Source: Candidatus Harrisonbacteria bacterium CG10_big_fil_rev_8_21_14_0_10_49_15
Lineage (GTDB): Bacteria > Patescibacteriota > Minisyncoccia > UBA6257 > 1-14-0-10-44-23
DNA length: 39,584 bases
Reading direction: 5' to 3'
Assembly: GCA_002773415.1 (NCBI GenBank)
Contig: PFBD01000002.1
Coordinates: 14,923 to 54,506, forward strand
Under the pieces are notes generated by a model that ran no database searches, was not told the DNA's origin, and saw only the letters and a list, made by a program, of their open reading frames with translations. The position numbers were made by a program, and so were the translations under genes. The first letter of the stretch is position 1. Each line of letters starts with the position of its first letter. Of the stretch, positions 1-10,052 are shown piece after piece.

Positions 1-1
1 T

Positions 2-535
2 AGTCAGCCGGAGATGAGAATTATTATGCCCAGAGCTAATGCGAAAAAATTCAAGGAAGTTTTACTTTATGTTTTAGAAAAGGTGGGGGCCAGGCCGAAT
101 GTTGGAGAGACGGCGATTTACAAATTGCTTTATTTTATTGATTTTGATTACTATGAAAAATTTGAAGAACAGCTGACAGGCGCTCGTTATATTAAAAACC
201 ATTTTGGTCCTACGCCTATCGAGTTTAAGCAGATAACTGATGATATGATCGACAGGGGTGAGTTGGAAAAAGTGAAGAGCAAGTATTTTCAGCATGATCA
301 AAAGAAGTATCTTCCGCGTCGCCAGCCTGAGCTGAAAGTTTTATCGGCTCAAGAAATTCAACACGTTGATGAAGTATTGGCTCGTTTGGCCTGGAAGAAT
401 GCCAAAGAATTGAGCAGTTACTCACATTCAGATATCCCTTGGATAGTCCATAAGCCTGGTGAGGAGATAAGTTACGAAAGCGTTTTTTACCGTGATGATG
501 AGCATTCGGTAAGGGAATACGACGATGAACTTTAA
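2..535 (+). CDS. Panacea (DUF4065) antitoxin, 5' end outside window
   Basis: The reading frame is open to the window edge. The residues before the first internal Met (SQPEM) align with the linker QAQNM that precedes the Panacea domain in the second copy at 37558. The gene therefore probably starts upstream and carries an N-terminal HTH that is not visible here. The domain shares long blocks with that paralogue, including YKLLYFIDFDYYEK and GARYIKNH, and ends SVREYDDEL. Panacea domains neutralise many unrelated toxins and act as the antitoxin in two-gene operons. The toxin gene starts 11 bases before this stop codon, so translation is probably coupled. The family call is from recognised motifs and is firm; the missing HTH is inferred from the paralogue. 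Confidence 0.85.
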   Translation, partial: SQPEMRIIMPRANAKKFKEVLLYVLEKVGARPNVGETAIYKLLYFIDFDYYEKFEEQLTGARYIKNHFGPTPIEFKQITDDMIDRGELEKVKSKYFQHDQKKYLPRRQPELKVLSAQEIQHVDEVLARLAWKNAKELSSYSHSDIPWIVHKPGEEISYESVFYRDDEHSVREYDDEL

Positions 536-863
536 TGAAACCGATGGATTTACAAAAGACTTCAAGCGATTACTAAAAAGATATCGTTCTCTTTCTGGGG
601 ATTTGCTTGAATTTAAGAAGCTTGTTTCAGATTTTCCGCTCGGAAGCGGCAAAAATTTTACCACTCTGCACGCTCAAGAGAAATTTAAAGTTCTAAAAGC
701 TCGCTTTTTTTGTCAATCTCTAAAAAGAACATCCTTACGTGTCATTTATGCTTACTTTGAGCAGGAGCAAAGGATTGAATTTATTGAGCTGTATTTTAAG
801 GGTGATAAGGAGAATGAAGATCGGCAGCGCATTCGGGAATACTTGAAGGATAACGAATCTTAA
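525..863 (+). CDS. RelE/ParE-like toxin paired with Panacea antitoxin
   Basis: A basic protein of 112 residues with the compact layout of RelE-family mRNA-cleaving toxins. An N-terminal helix pair is rich in Lys and Arg (FTKDFKRLLKRYRSL), a central strand carries LKARFF, and the C-terminal strands read LRVIYAYFEQE and IEFIELYFKGDKENED. It is about half identical by eye to the toxin at 38258, and both end in the same ELY-KGDKENE-RI pattern. It overlaps the antitoxin stop by 11 bases, which fits a co-translated toxin-antitoxin pair. Assignment to RelE rather than another ParE-fold branch rests on pattern only. Confidence 0.8.
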   Translation: MNFNETDGFTKDFKRLLKRYRSLSGDLLEFKKLVSDFPLGSGKNFTTLHAQEKFKVLKARFFCQSLKRTSLRVIYAYFEQEQRIEFIELYFKGDKENEDRQRIREYLKDNES

Positions 864-908
864 CGGCGGTATATGCGCTTGAAGCGGGATGGGGTATAGT
901 TTTGATGT

Positions 909-1808
909 ATGAAAAAAATTGTTATAGCGGGTGCTAATTTAATTGACTCGCAGAAGGCGCGCCTAGAGGCACTTGGCGAGGTAACTTATTTGCCGAGTCC
1001 GTCTTCAGCGGAAGAGCTTGTATCGGCGGCTAATGGAGCGGATGTTTTGTTTAGTGATGGCGCATTTTTGTTGGATAGCCTGCCTAGGCTAAAAGATGTG
1101 TTTGTGACGTATCCTTATGTTGAGTTGGGAGTTTTTGATTCTGAAGAGTTGAAAACGAATGGAGTTGTTGTGGCTAACGCGCAGGGCGGTAACCGGCCTT
1201 CTATTATTGAGTGGGTGATGTTTATGGTCTTGGCATTATTTCGGAATTTTTCGCCGATGGTTCGGGCGAAAGAGAATTTCCCGGTTGAATTGCAACAGAG
1301 CTTAGTTGATAAGAAGGTATTGATAGTTGGTAAGGGAAGTATTGGTTCTATGATAGCAACTCCGTGCGAGGCGTTTGGGATGCAGGTGGATTTTTTTGAA
1401 AGAGGGGATGATCTGAGCGCGAAGGCTAAAGATGCCGACTTGATTATCAATTCACTGAACTGTAACTCTACGAGCAAGAATTTATTGGATGAGCAGTTTT
1501 TCATGGGCGTAAAGCCCGGGGCATATTATATTACTTTTAGCCGGCCGTACACCTATAGCTTGGAAGGATTGATAAAAGCGATTGAGGCGGGGATTGTGGC
1601 AGGCGCGGGAATAGACTGCGATCCGGAGAAGTTTGGCGACACTACAAACGAGTTTTACCAGAAAGCGTTAAGTAATAAGAAAATACTGGTGACGCCGCAC
1701 ATTGCTTTTTCAACAAAGCAAGCGGTCGCAGCCGGGGCGGAGATAGCGGTGCAGAATATCGAGGCTTTTGTAGCGGGCAAACCGCAGAATGTGCTGACAA
1801 AGCGCTAA
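909..1808 (+). CDS. D-isomer-specific 2-hydroxyacid dehydrogenase
   Basis: 299 residues with the two-lobed layout of the family. The NAD-binding Rossmann motif is VGKGSIGSMI near residue 140. The substrate-side Arg lies in FSRPYTY, the acidic position is near GAGIDCDPEKF, and the catalytic His is in VTPHIAFST near residue 265. It would reversibly oxidise a D-2-hydroxyacid with NAD; the substrate cannot be told. The acidic motif is displaced by about one residue from the usual DVFxxEP pattern. A TATAGT box at 895-900 ends 8 bases before the ATG and no Shine-Dalgarno is present, so the mRNA is probably leaderless. Confidence 0.85.
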   Translation: MKKIVIAGANLIDSQKARLEALGEVTYLPSPSSAEELVSAANGADVLFSDGAFLLDSLPRLKDVFVTYPYVELGVFDSEELKTNGVVVANAQGGNRPSIIEWVMFMVLALFRNFSPMVRAKENFPVELQQSLVDKKVLIVGKGSIGSMIATPCEAFGMQVDFFERGDDLSAKAKDADLIINSLNCNSTSKNLLDEQFFMGVKPGAYYITFSRPYTYSLEGLIKAIEAGIVAGAGIDCDPEKFGDTTNEFYQKALSNKKILVTPHIAFSTKQAVAAGAEIAVQNIEAFVAGKPQNVLTKR

Positions 1809-1814
1809 TTTGGT

Positions 1815-1901
1815 ATGACACAAGATTTTTCGAGACGGATGGCGATTGTGGTTCGTAAGGGTATAGAGCCGTATCATCGAACAAAGACGATTTTTTATTA
1901 A
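1815..1901 (+). pseudogene. Possible DUF2000-like gene remnant (28 codons)
   Basis: A 28-codon frame begins just after the dehydrogenase stop. It encodes MTQDFSRRMAIVVRKGIEP and then diverges into a stop. The opening resembles the N-terminal strand of DUF2000 proteins (peptidyl-tRNA-hydrolase-like fold), as I remember the family. No continuation of the domain is visible in any frame downstream, so if the resemblance is real this is a truncated remnant. It could equally be a chance short ORF. Confidence 0.25.
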
Positions 1902-2027
1902 GCACAAGACCGCGGAGTGATTTTTTTGTCTTGGTGGTAGGGAAAGAAGCGCAAGAGTTCAGCGAAAAAAGATTTTCATGTTGTTTTTGATACTTAATAA
2001 AGCCAAGCCAGCCTACTACTGCAAGAC

Positions 2028-2059
2028 ACCATAGTTCAGACGGCCGTCTGGGTTATGGT
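2028..2059. repeat. 32-bp inverted repeat with G-U pairs
   Basis: Two 16-base arms meet at 2043/2044. The inner 14 bases (CAGACGGCCGTCTG) are a perfect palindrome. The outer part pairs as ACCATA with TATGGT through three G-U pairs, so it folds better as RNA than as DNA. It lies in the 300-base gene-free stretch before the adenosine kinase gene. No gene was seen between 1902 and 2210. Confidence 0.6.
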
Positions 2060-2080
2060 ATTTGGCTATGAATCTGTAGT

Positions 2081-2118
2081 CGGTCATAAAAAGAAACGGG
2101 TGTTTCTTTTTATGACCG
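2081..2118. repeat. 38-bp palindrome, copy 1
   Basis: The left arm CGGTCATAAAAAGAAAC is matched exactly by its reverse complement across the loop GGGT. A related 38-bp palindrome at 36306-36343 has the same ends and differs at paired positions. It could be a terminator, an operator or a small palindromic mobile unit. It is not followed by a T-run of the usual kind. Confidence 0.75.
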
Positions 2119-2210
2119 GGATGGTTTGGCACATGGTATTTCTGTCTGGTTGAGGTAGACGGGCTGTATCATAATTGCATTTGTGATGGGTGATGGGTAT
2201 AGTTTGGGTA

Positions 2211-4491
<2,281 letters not shown>

Positions 4492-4542
4492 AGGTTGGCG
4501 TATGCATGTGCTTGAGTAGGAAATAAGGTATAATTTGGGTAT

Positions 4543-5109
4543 ATGAAGCGTGGGCTAAAGATCTTGCTTTGGGCGGATGCATGGGCCGATTTTGGTATAG
4601 GCATGCTGGGGCCTATTTACGCCATCTTTGTAGAAGATATTGGCGGTGATATTTTAGACGCCAGTTGGGCTTACTTTGCTTTTATGATCACGGCCGGGCT
4701 TGTGATGTATTTGATAAGTCGTTGGGAGAATCATGTTTTACATAAGGAGAAGCTGGTGGTGATTGGTTATTGTCTGACCGCGGTTGGCGCGTTGGGTTAT
4801 TATTTTGTGGATACGCAGGCAGGTCTGTTAGTGGTGCAGGTTATCCTTGGTGTTTCCATGGCAGTGCTAAGCCCGGCGTTTGATGCTCTTTATTCACACT
4901 ATGTTGTGAACAAGCACGAGGCCTCTGACTGGGGCGCTTGGGAGGCGATGGGTTATATGGTCGCGGCGCTGGCGGCGGTTGTTGGCGGGTATGTCGTGGA
5001 CAGCTTTGGCTTTCGTCCGTTATTCTTACTGATGTTTGGCGCGGCGCTTGTTGGCGCTATTATTTCGTTTTCTTTATTCAAAAATAAGCATTTTTTGCAA
5101 AAGCTATGA
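4543..5109 (+). CDS. Half-length MFS-type membrane protein
   Basis: 188 residues with about six predicted membrane segments, such as LGYYFVDTQAGLLVVQVILG, and AMGYMVAALAAVVGGYVV. It resembles one six-helix half of a major facilitator transporter, including the short charged loop after helix 2 (SRWENHVLHKEK). Canonical MFS proteins have twelve helices, so this must dimerise, be a remnant, or do something else. No second half is seen downstream. TATAAT at 4529-4534 ends 8 bases before the ATG, so a leaderless start is likely. Confidence 0.65.
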   Translation: MKRGLKILLWADAWADFGIGMLGPIYAIFVEDIGGDILDASWAYFAFMITAGLVMYLISRWENHVLHKEKLVVIGYCLTAVGALGYYFVDTQAGLLVVQVILGVSMAVLSPAFDALYSHYVVNKHEASDWGAWEAMGYMVAALAAVVGGYVVDSFGFRPLFLLMFGAALVGAIISFSLFKNKHFLQKL

Positions 5110-5225
5110 CTAGGCTAACCACGAGAAGGAAAGGGAGGATGTGGCTGGCGACTGGCGAGCGCTTTATATATGGGTAGATCCAGATACAGCTTTATTGATT
5201 GATATCGATACGCACAGTAATTTAT

Positions 5226-5441
5226 ATGGCTAATGATAATCCGAATTCTCTGAAGCGGAGTGAGATCCGAGTGGGAGCCGAGGCTTGGGTGATAGAGAAA
5301 GAGAATTAGGGAACGGATAACTACACGCAGGGGATTGTGCGGGATATTTTGATGTCGAAGTCTGCGCATTCGCGTGGAATTAAAGTCCGGCTGACAGACG
5401 GCACTGTGGGCCGCGTGCAGTGGCTGATGGAGCAGTTTTGA
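5226..5441 (+). pseudogene. YwbE-like (DUF2196) gene with one nonsense codon
   Basis: Translation gives MANDNPNSLKRSEIRVGAEA and VWVIEK-like sequence, then an in-frame TAG at 5307-5309, then TQGIVRDIL and a C-terminus matching the intact copy at 37228 almost residue for residue up to RVQWLMEQ. The stop replaces the Tyr (TAT) of the intact copy. The rest of the frame is undamaged, so the inactivation is recent or the stop is read through. The intact family is small and resembles Bacillus YwbE, of unknown function. Confidence 0.85.
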
Positions 5442-5466
5442 TTTTTTTCTGGGAATGTTGTAGAAT
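5438..5466 (+). promoter_or_regulatory. Sigma-70-type promoter for the 5531 orphan
   Basis: TTGATT (5438-5443) and TAGAAT (5461-5466) are separated by 17 bases. Transcription would start near 5473, giving a leader of nearly 60 bases before the ATG at 5531. The -35 box overlaps the stop of the pseudogene. Confidence 0.6.
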
Positions 5467-5530
5467 TGGGCAGTCTTGAAGCTCTATCGGGGGGTGGAGA
5501 CGTATCGATGTTCCAATAGGGAGGCGACCG

Positions 5531-6031
5531 ATGAAGTTCATTCGAAGGCTGTTCGAGCGGTGGCTCGAACGGGAGAGGATTAAGCGGGCAATCGCTTGCC
5601 GGGTCCAGGCAATGGCATGGATCCGGCTTTCCTGTGATGATCAGAAGCAGATTCGGGAGACGATGATCACGATGGCACTTGAGCGGTGCCTGATCTATAC
5701 CCTTCTCGGACATCAGTGCGGCGCGGAGCCGATCATGGTCTGGCCGAAAATAGAGCTAGGTGAGCCGGAGATCGTGCAGTTGGTGCGAAGGCACCGGCTG
5801 CAGCTCGTGGGTCCGCTTTTCCGGCTTTTGCTCGAGCCGGAAGTGTATGAGCGGCGGGCTCAGCTTGAGGGATTCATCAAGCTTGTCTCAGAAGCGCTCA
5901 TTCCGTCTGGGAATCTGCAGCTTCGACCAGAGCTTTTCGAACAAGCGCTCGGCATCGAGCTCCTGCCGGCCGCGCGCATGGCCGTGCTTCCATGGCGCGC
6001 ATGGCCGCGCTCTAGCGCTAGCCAGAAGTAG
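5531..6031 (+). CDS. GC-rich orphan protein, unknown function
   Basis: 166 residues, unrecognised. The N-terminus is strongly basic and helical (MKFIRRLFERWLERERIKRA). The middle and C-terminal parts are Leu/Glu/Arg-rich helices with no membrane span. The start is fixed by GGGAGG at 5519-5524, six bases before the ATG. It stands alone, with its own promoter upstream and a strong hairpin terminator downstream. Codon use is clearly more GC-rich than the neighbours. The last 20 codons contain a twice-repeated GCGCGCATGGCC, so the C-terminus may have been altered by a local duplication. Confidence 0.65.
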   Translation: MKFIRRLFERWLERERIKRAIACRVQAMAWIRLSCDDQKQIRETMITMALERCLIYTLLGHQCGAEPIMVWPKIELGEPEIVQLVRRHRLQLVGPLFRLLLEPEVYERRAQLEGFIKLVSEALIPSGNLQLRPELFEQALGIELLPAARMAVLPWRAWPRSSASQK

Positions 6032-6127
6032 CCCCTTGCAAGAGGGGTCACTCAGTCGCTCGCCAAACCCGGACGCGGGAGAGGTGGGCAAGGGGGTCGT
6101 CGGTCTTTGATCGGCGGCCCCCACTTT
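6032..6127 (+). terminator. Structured 3' region and intrinsic terminator
   Basis: An outer pairing CCCCTTGC (6032-6039) with GCAAGGGG (6088-6095) encloses a small CCCG/CGGG hairpin. The terminator proper pairs GGGGGTCGTCG (6092-6102) with CGGCGGCCCCC (6112-6122) and is followed by a T-rich tail. The outer stem and the terminator arm share bases 6092-6095, so the two folds partly compete. Confidence 0.7.
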
Positions 6128-6235
6128 TAATTGGCTTGTGTTTAAGATTTGTTTTTTTTCATGTTCTTAGAATCATGCGAGCGTAGTGAATCGGAGGTGA
6201 AGGGGAGAAATTGATTTATGATAGAATTAAAGCGC

Positions 6236-6409
6236 ATGAATAGATTTATAGTTATTTTAGCGACCTTAGCAATCCTGATATTGGTGGTTTTACTTGCCTC
6301 CGGTTGGCCGGCGCGGTTTGTGTCATCGCCGGATGGACAGATTGAGTCGACTGCGGATACGTTTGATGATTCGGTTGAGTTCGAGACCGCTCCTGCACTT
6401 ATCTATTGA
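6236..6409 (+). CDS. Small single-span membrane protein
   Basis: 57 residues: a short basic start (MNRF), one hydrophobic helix (IVILATLAILILVVLLASG), then an acidic tail rich in Asp, Glu and Ser. The tail would face outside by the positive-inside rule. TAGAAT at 6222-6227 ends 8 bases before this ATG, which favours it over the in-frame ATG at 6218 that lies inside the promoter. Function unknown. Confidence 0.5.
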   Translation: MNRFIVILATLAILILVVLLASGWPARFVSSPDGQIESTADTFDDSVEFETAPALIY

Positions 6410-6476
6410 GCTTTGAATACCCTTCTCCTATTCGTTATTTGCAGATCAGGTGGTAGAATAAGGGCATGAACTCCGC

Positions 6477-7904
6477 ATGCTCAAAGATTTTGAAACAAAT
6501 AAGAACTACCCGGATTTAGAAGTTAAATCTTTGCCGAGGCCTGTTTCGTGGAGAAAGGCGCTTGGAGTCGGTTTGGTGACTTTGGGTCTTTCTATTGGTA
6601 CAGGAGAGCTTATTCTTTGGCCTCATTTGACTTCAAAGTTTGGCTTAGGTATTTTGTGGGGCGCGTTGGTCGGTATTACTTTGCAGTATTTCATTAATCA
6701 GGAGGTCGCGCGATTGGCGCTGGCGACAGGCGAGAGCTTTTTTACTTCTTCGTCTCGGGTTTTTCGCTATTTTCCCTTTTTGTGGCTTGGCGGTGCGCTT
6801 TTATTGTATATTTGGCCCGGTTGGGCGGGAGCTATCGGAACGACGCTAACCGCGCTATTTGGCTTTGGTAATTATATAGTTTGGGCTTGGGTTAGTTTGG
6901 CGCTTGTTTTGGTGATTACTTTTTCCGGACGCACAGCGTATAAGATGTTGGAGCGGGCGTTGATGTTTGTGATTCCTCTTTTTTTCGCTTTGTTGATATT
7001 CGTTAGTTTTTTGAATTTGAACAATGGACACATTGTGCAGGTTTTCAAAGGTTTATTTAACTTTGGTTGGCTACCGGAAGGAATTGATTTGAGTGTTTTT
7101 TTGGCGGCGGCTGTCTTTGCCGGCGCTGGTGGTATTTTGAATCTGTGTATTAGCTTGTGGTATCGCGATAAACAGTTGGGTATGGCGAGTTATGTCGGCC
7201 GGATAACAAACCCGATAAGTGGGCGAGCGGAGACAGTGGCGACTACGGGGGCTATTTTTGAGACTAGCCCTGATCAGCTACGGCGTTGGCGGGGTTGGAT
7301 GCGTTACATTCGCATAGACCAAGGGCTCATCTTTTGGTTTCTCGGTTTAGTAACACTGATTCTTCTTTCTGCGAATGCGTTTGTGGTATTGAGTCCGCTT
7401 GGTCTGGTGCCGGAGGGTACGGAGGTGGCGGTAGTGCAGGCGGAGATATTCGGCCAGCAGTGGGGGTTGCTTGGTTCGCGGGCATTTTTAGTAATGACTT
7501 TCCTGATGCTGTTTTCGGCGATGTGGGCTATTATTGATGCGTTTGTGCGTATCGTGAGCGATATTCTTTACGTGAATTCGCGGATTGGGTCGTTGCAGAA
7601 ATGGTTTGCAGTGTTGCGAAATTTTTCCATTCATCAACTGTACTATGGGCTGATTGTTGGTTTAGTGATTATCAACGCGGCTCTCATTCCTCTGCATCAA
7701 CCACTTTTCTTTTTGGTGGTGAGCTCTGTCTTGGGTGGAGTGGTTATGGCGTTGTATGTACCGCTTTTGTTGTATATCAATAATCGTCGTTTGCCAAAGC
7801 CGCTTCGCCCCGGTTTAGTAACGAATGCGATGTTGGTATTAGCAAGTTTGTTTTATGGAGTCTTTAGTGTTCTTTTATTAATTCAAAAATTCTTTCATAC
7901 TTAA
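6477..7904 (+). CDS. Nramp-like transporter
   Basis: 475 residues with about eleven membrane helices. Helix 1 carries LGLSIGTGELILWP, where canonical Nramp proteins have DPGN, so the metal-binding Asp and Asn are not conserved. The overall layout resembles distant Nramp relatives of the APC superfamily, including an unwound Gly-rich first helix and a central FAGAGGILNLCISLW helix. The substrate cannot be assigned. TAGAAT at 6454-6459 precedes a different-frame ATG (6466) that opens a 17-codon ORF overlapping this start; this is described under findings. Confidence 0.7.
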   Translation: MLKDFETNKNYPDLEVKSLPRPVSWRKALGVGLVTLGLSIGTGELILWPHLTSKFGLGILWGALVGITLQYFINQEVARLALATGESFFTSSSRVFRYFPFLWLGGALLLYIWPGWAGAIGTTLTALFGFGNYIVWAWVSLALVLVITFSGRTAYKMLERALMFVIPLFFALLIFVSFLNLNNGHIVQVFKGLFNFGWLPEGIDLSVFLAAAVFAGAGGILNLCISLWYRDKQLGMASYVGRITNPISGRAETVATTGAIFETSPDQLRRWRGWMRYIRIDQGLIFWFLGLVTLILLSANAFVVLSPLGLVPEGTEVAVVQAEIFGQQWGLLGSRAFLVMTFLMLFSAMWAIIDAFVRIVSDILYVNSRIGSLQKWFAVLRNFSIHQLYYGLIVGLVIINAALIPLHQPLFFLVVSSVLGGVVMALYVPLLLYINNRRLPKPLRPGLVTNAMLVLASLFYGVFSVLLLIQKFFHT

Positions 7905-7909
7905 GTTAT

Positions 7910-8797
7910 ATGGATAATGTTGTTATTGTGGGCGCGGGACGGCTTGGCCGAGCCTTAGAGTGTATTCTTAAAGAAAGAGCTGGCTTGGAGCTTTGGGATA
8001 CGGATTTTGCCAAGCATCCGGAGCAGAAAGAGTTGGCGGAGATAATTCCGACGGCGGGGTTTGTGCTTGTTTGTACTCCTTCTTGGACACTGCGCGAAGC
8101 GCTTAGTCAGATAAAACCGTTACTTGATCCCATGGCAGTGGTTATCCTTTTTCAAAAAGGTATTGAAGAGCAGACGCTCAAGCTCAGTCCGGAGATAGGG
8201 AGAGATGTGCTTGGGGAAGAGCAACCAATAGCGTACATTGGCGGGCCGATGATGGCGGAGGAGTGTTTACTTGGTCAGCATAGTTTTGGTGTGGTGGCGT
8301 CACAGAAGGAGGAGGCACTTACTCCTGTGTTAGAGCTTTTTTCCGGCAGTACACTTCGGTTAGAGTCTTCTTCTGATCTGCGCGGTGTGCCACTGGCCGG
8401 TGTTTTGAAAAATGTGTACTCGTTTGTTTTGGGGTTGGCAACCGGTCTTGGCTGGGGAAAGAATGCCTGCGGCTGGCTGGCTGGTCGGTCTATCGCGGAG
8501 ATGGATATTTTAATGGAAAAGTTGGGCGGTGACGTGGAGACGGTTTACGGGCCGGCGGGCATCGCGGATTTTATAGCGACGGCTTTTAATGCTGATTCAC
8601 GGAACAGGACGCATGGCGCGGAGTTGGCAAGCAGGGGAAGCTCTGTGTTAGAGAGTGAGGGCGCGCGGTCTTTGCCGGCGCTACTAGAGATGGTGCCGGC
8701 AGAGGTATTGGCCCAGTCTCCGCTTTTGCGCGCGGCGCGGGACGTGGCGATTTCCGGCCGGCCGGCTAAGGAAGTTTTTGATGAACTCGCAGTATGA
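7910..8797 (+). CDS. gpsA: NAD(P)-dependent glycerol-3-phosphate dehydrogenase
   Basis: 295 residues, shorter than the usual 330 or so. The Rossmann motif VGAGRLGRAL is at residues 6-15. GGPMMAEE takes the place of the family's GPSFAKE. LAGVLKNVYSFVLG carries the catalytic Lys, and GPAGIADF followed by SRNRTHG matches the C-terminal signature. It interconverts dihydroxyacetone phosphate and sn-glycerol-3-phosphate. It starts 5 bases after the transporter and overlaps the next gene (glycerol kinase) by ATGA, so the three genes may be co-transcribed. Confidence 0.85.
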   Translation: MDNVVIVGAGRLGRALECILKERAGLELWDTDFAKHPEQKELAEIIPTAGFVLVCTPSWTLREALSQIKPLLDPMAVVILFQKGIEEQTLKLSPEIGRDVLGEEQPIAYIGGPMMAEECLLGQHSFGVVASQKEEALTPVLELFSGSTLRLESSSDLRGVPLAGVLKNVYSFVLGLATGLGWGKNACGWLAGRSIAEMDILMEKLGGDVETVYGPAGIADFIATAFNADSRNRTHGAELASRGSSVLESEGARSLPALLEMVPAEVLAQSPLLRAARDVAISGRPAKEVFDELAV

Positions 8798-9981
8798 AAT
8801 ATGCTCTGGTTTTAGATGCCGGGACTACGAATATTAAAGCTTTTGTTTTCGCAAAAGACGGCACTCTAGTTGCCCGGGCTTCTCGGCCGACTTCTACAAG
8901 TAAACCAAAAGAAGGCTGGGTCGAGCAGGATCCGGTTGCGTACGCACGCGCGGCCGCGGAGGTTTTGCGGGAGGCGGTTGCGGTAAGTAAGCTGGATCCG
9001 GCTTTGTTTGTTGGCTTGGGCATTGCAACACAGCGGGAGACGGTGATTGCTTGGGATAAAAAAACAGGCCAGCCGTTTGGGCCGGCGATTGTTTGGCAGG
9101 ATACGCGGACGCAGCAGTGGTGTGATGAGCGTTTGGCTATGTCGGGCGCGTTGGTTCGCGAGCGAACAGGGTTGCGCCTTTTGCCTTACTTTTCCGGTTC
9201 AAAAATGACCTGGTTGTTGGAGCAGGTTCCGGCCGTGGCGCAGGCGCACGCTGAAAATCGCCTTGCAATTGGCACCATGGACACCTGGCTTGTTTGGCAG
9301 TTCACGAATAATCACGCTTATAGAACAGACATGACCAATGCCTCCAGAACTGCGCTTTTAAATATTCATAAAGGTATGTGGGATCCGGAGTTGCGAAGTT
9401 TGTTTGGTGTGCCTGAAGGACTTTTAGCTGAAGTGTTGCCGACGTGCTCTGTGTTTGGGGAGTTAGATGAGAAGATTATTGGCTGTGCGATGCCTATCGC
9501 GGCTGTGGTTGGGGATCAGCAGGCAAGCTTGTATGCTGCCGGTAATTTGTTGTCTGAAGATCGGCATGTGACTAAGGTGACTTTTGGGACGGGGATGTTT
9601 ATATTGCAGTATCGCGGGCCTAAGTGGTTTATTCATAATAGTTTTTTCACAACTTTAGCCGCTGATTCACATTACGGAGTGCCGCGCTTTGCGTTAGAGG
9701 CGAAAATTGGGGAGTGCGCTAGCCGGGTAACTCCGTTTGTAGGAGATAAAGAGGCGCTTTTGCCGGTTCTGCGTTCTTTAGCGGAACAGGCGGCGGTGGC
9801 GATTGGGCGGTTGCCGACACCGCCTAATTTGATAGTTATTGACGGGGGTGTTACCCAAGATGATCGCCTGGCCGGACTTTTGGCTGCGGCAAGCGGCATT
9901 CCGGTGCGGCTACAAATGACAAGTGAAGCAACGGCGCTGGGGACTGCTCAGCTCGTGTTTGAGACGTTGCGCGGTGAATAG
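8794..9981 (+). CDS. glpK: Glycerol kinase, shortened FGGY enzyme
   Basis: 395 residues against about 500 for typical glycerol kinase. It begins with DAGTTNIKAFVF for nucleotide binding. VWQDTRT, MDTWLVWQFT and TDMTNASRTALLN closely follow glycerol kinase motifs. The second ATP motif is VTFGTGMFI, and the C-terminal domain motif is IDGGVTQDDRLAGLLA. The missing length is mainly between these last two motifs. The ATGA overlap with gpsA implies coupled translation. Both enzymes meet at glycerol-3-phosphate, which suggests either glycerol use or phospholipid backbone supply. Confidence 0.85.
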   Translation: MKYALVLDAGTTNIKAFVFAKDGTLVARASRPTSTSKPKEGWVEQDPVAYARAAAEVLREAVAVSKLDPALFVGLGIATQRETVIAWDKKTGQPFGPAIVWQDTRTQQWCDERLAMSGALVRERTGLRLLPYFSGSKMTWLLEQVPAVAQAHAENRLAIGTMDTWLVWQFTNNHAYRTDMTNASRTALLNIHKGMWDPELRSLFGVPEGLLAEVLPTCSVFGELDEKIIGCAMPIAAVVGDQQASLYAAGNLLSEDRHVTKVTFGTGMFILQYRGPKWFIHNSFFTTLAADSHYGVPRFALEAKIGECASRVTPFVGDKEALLPVLRSLAEQAAVAIGRLPTPPNLIVIDGGVTQDDRLAGLLAAASGIPVRLQMTSEATALGTAQLVFETLRGE

Positions 9982-9990
9982 GTTGGGGGA

Positions 9991-10036
9991 TTAGGAAATT
10001 AAGGAAATTGGGAAATTGGGAAATTAGAAAATTGGG
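9991..10036. repeat. Short-period GGAAATT tandem repeat
   Basis: Degenerate copies of GGGAAATT repeat with a period of 7-8 bases directly upstream of the DUF389 promoter. Similar purine-rich micro-repeats of other sequence lie in several other gaps of the window. Confidence 0.6.
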
Positions 10037-10052
10037 TTATACTAAATGGAAT

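Noticed and set aside
5307-5309. TAG read as a sense codon
   Set aside because: TAG also serves as an ordinary stop elsewhere in the window, for example at the ahcY end, and the intact paralogue has Tyr here, so a nonsense mutation is simpler.
5760-6110. Overlapping frames inside and after the 5531 orphan
   Set aside because: They read through the terminator region and have no start signal.
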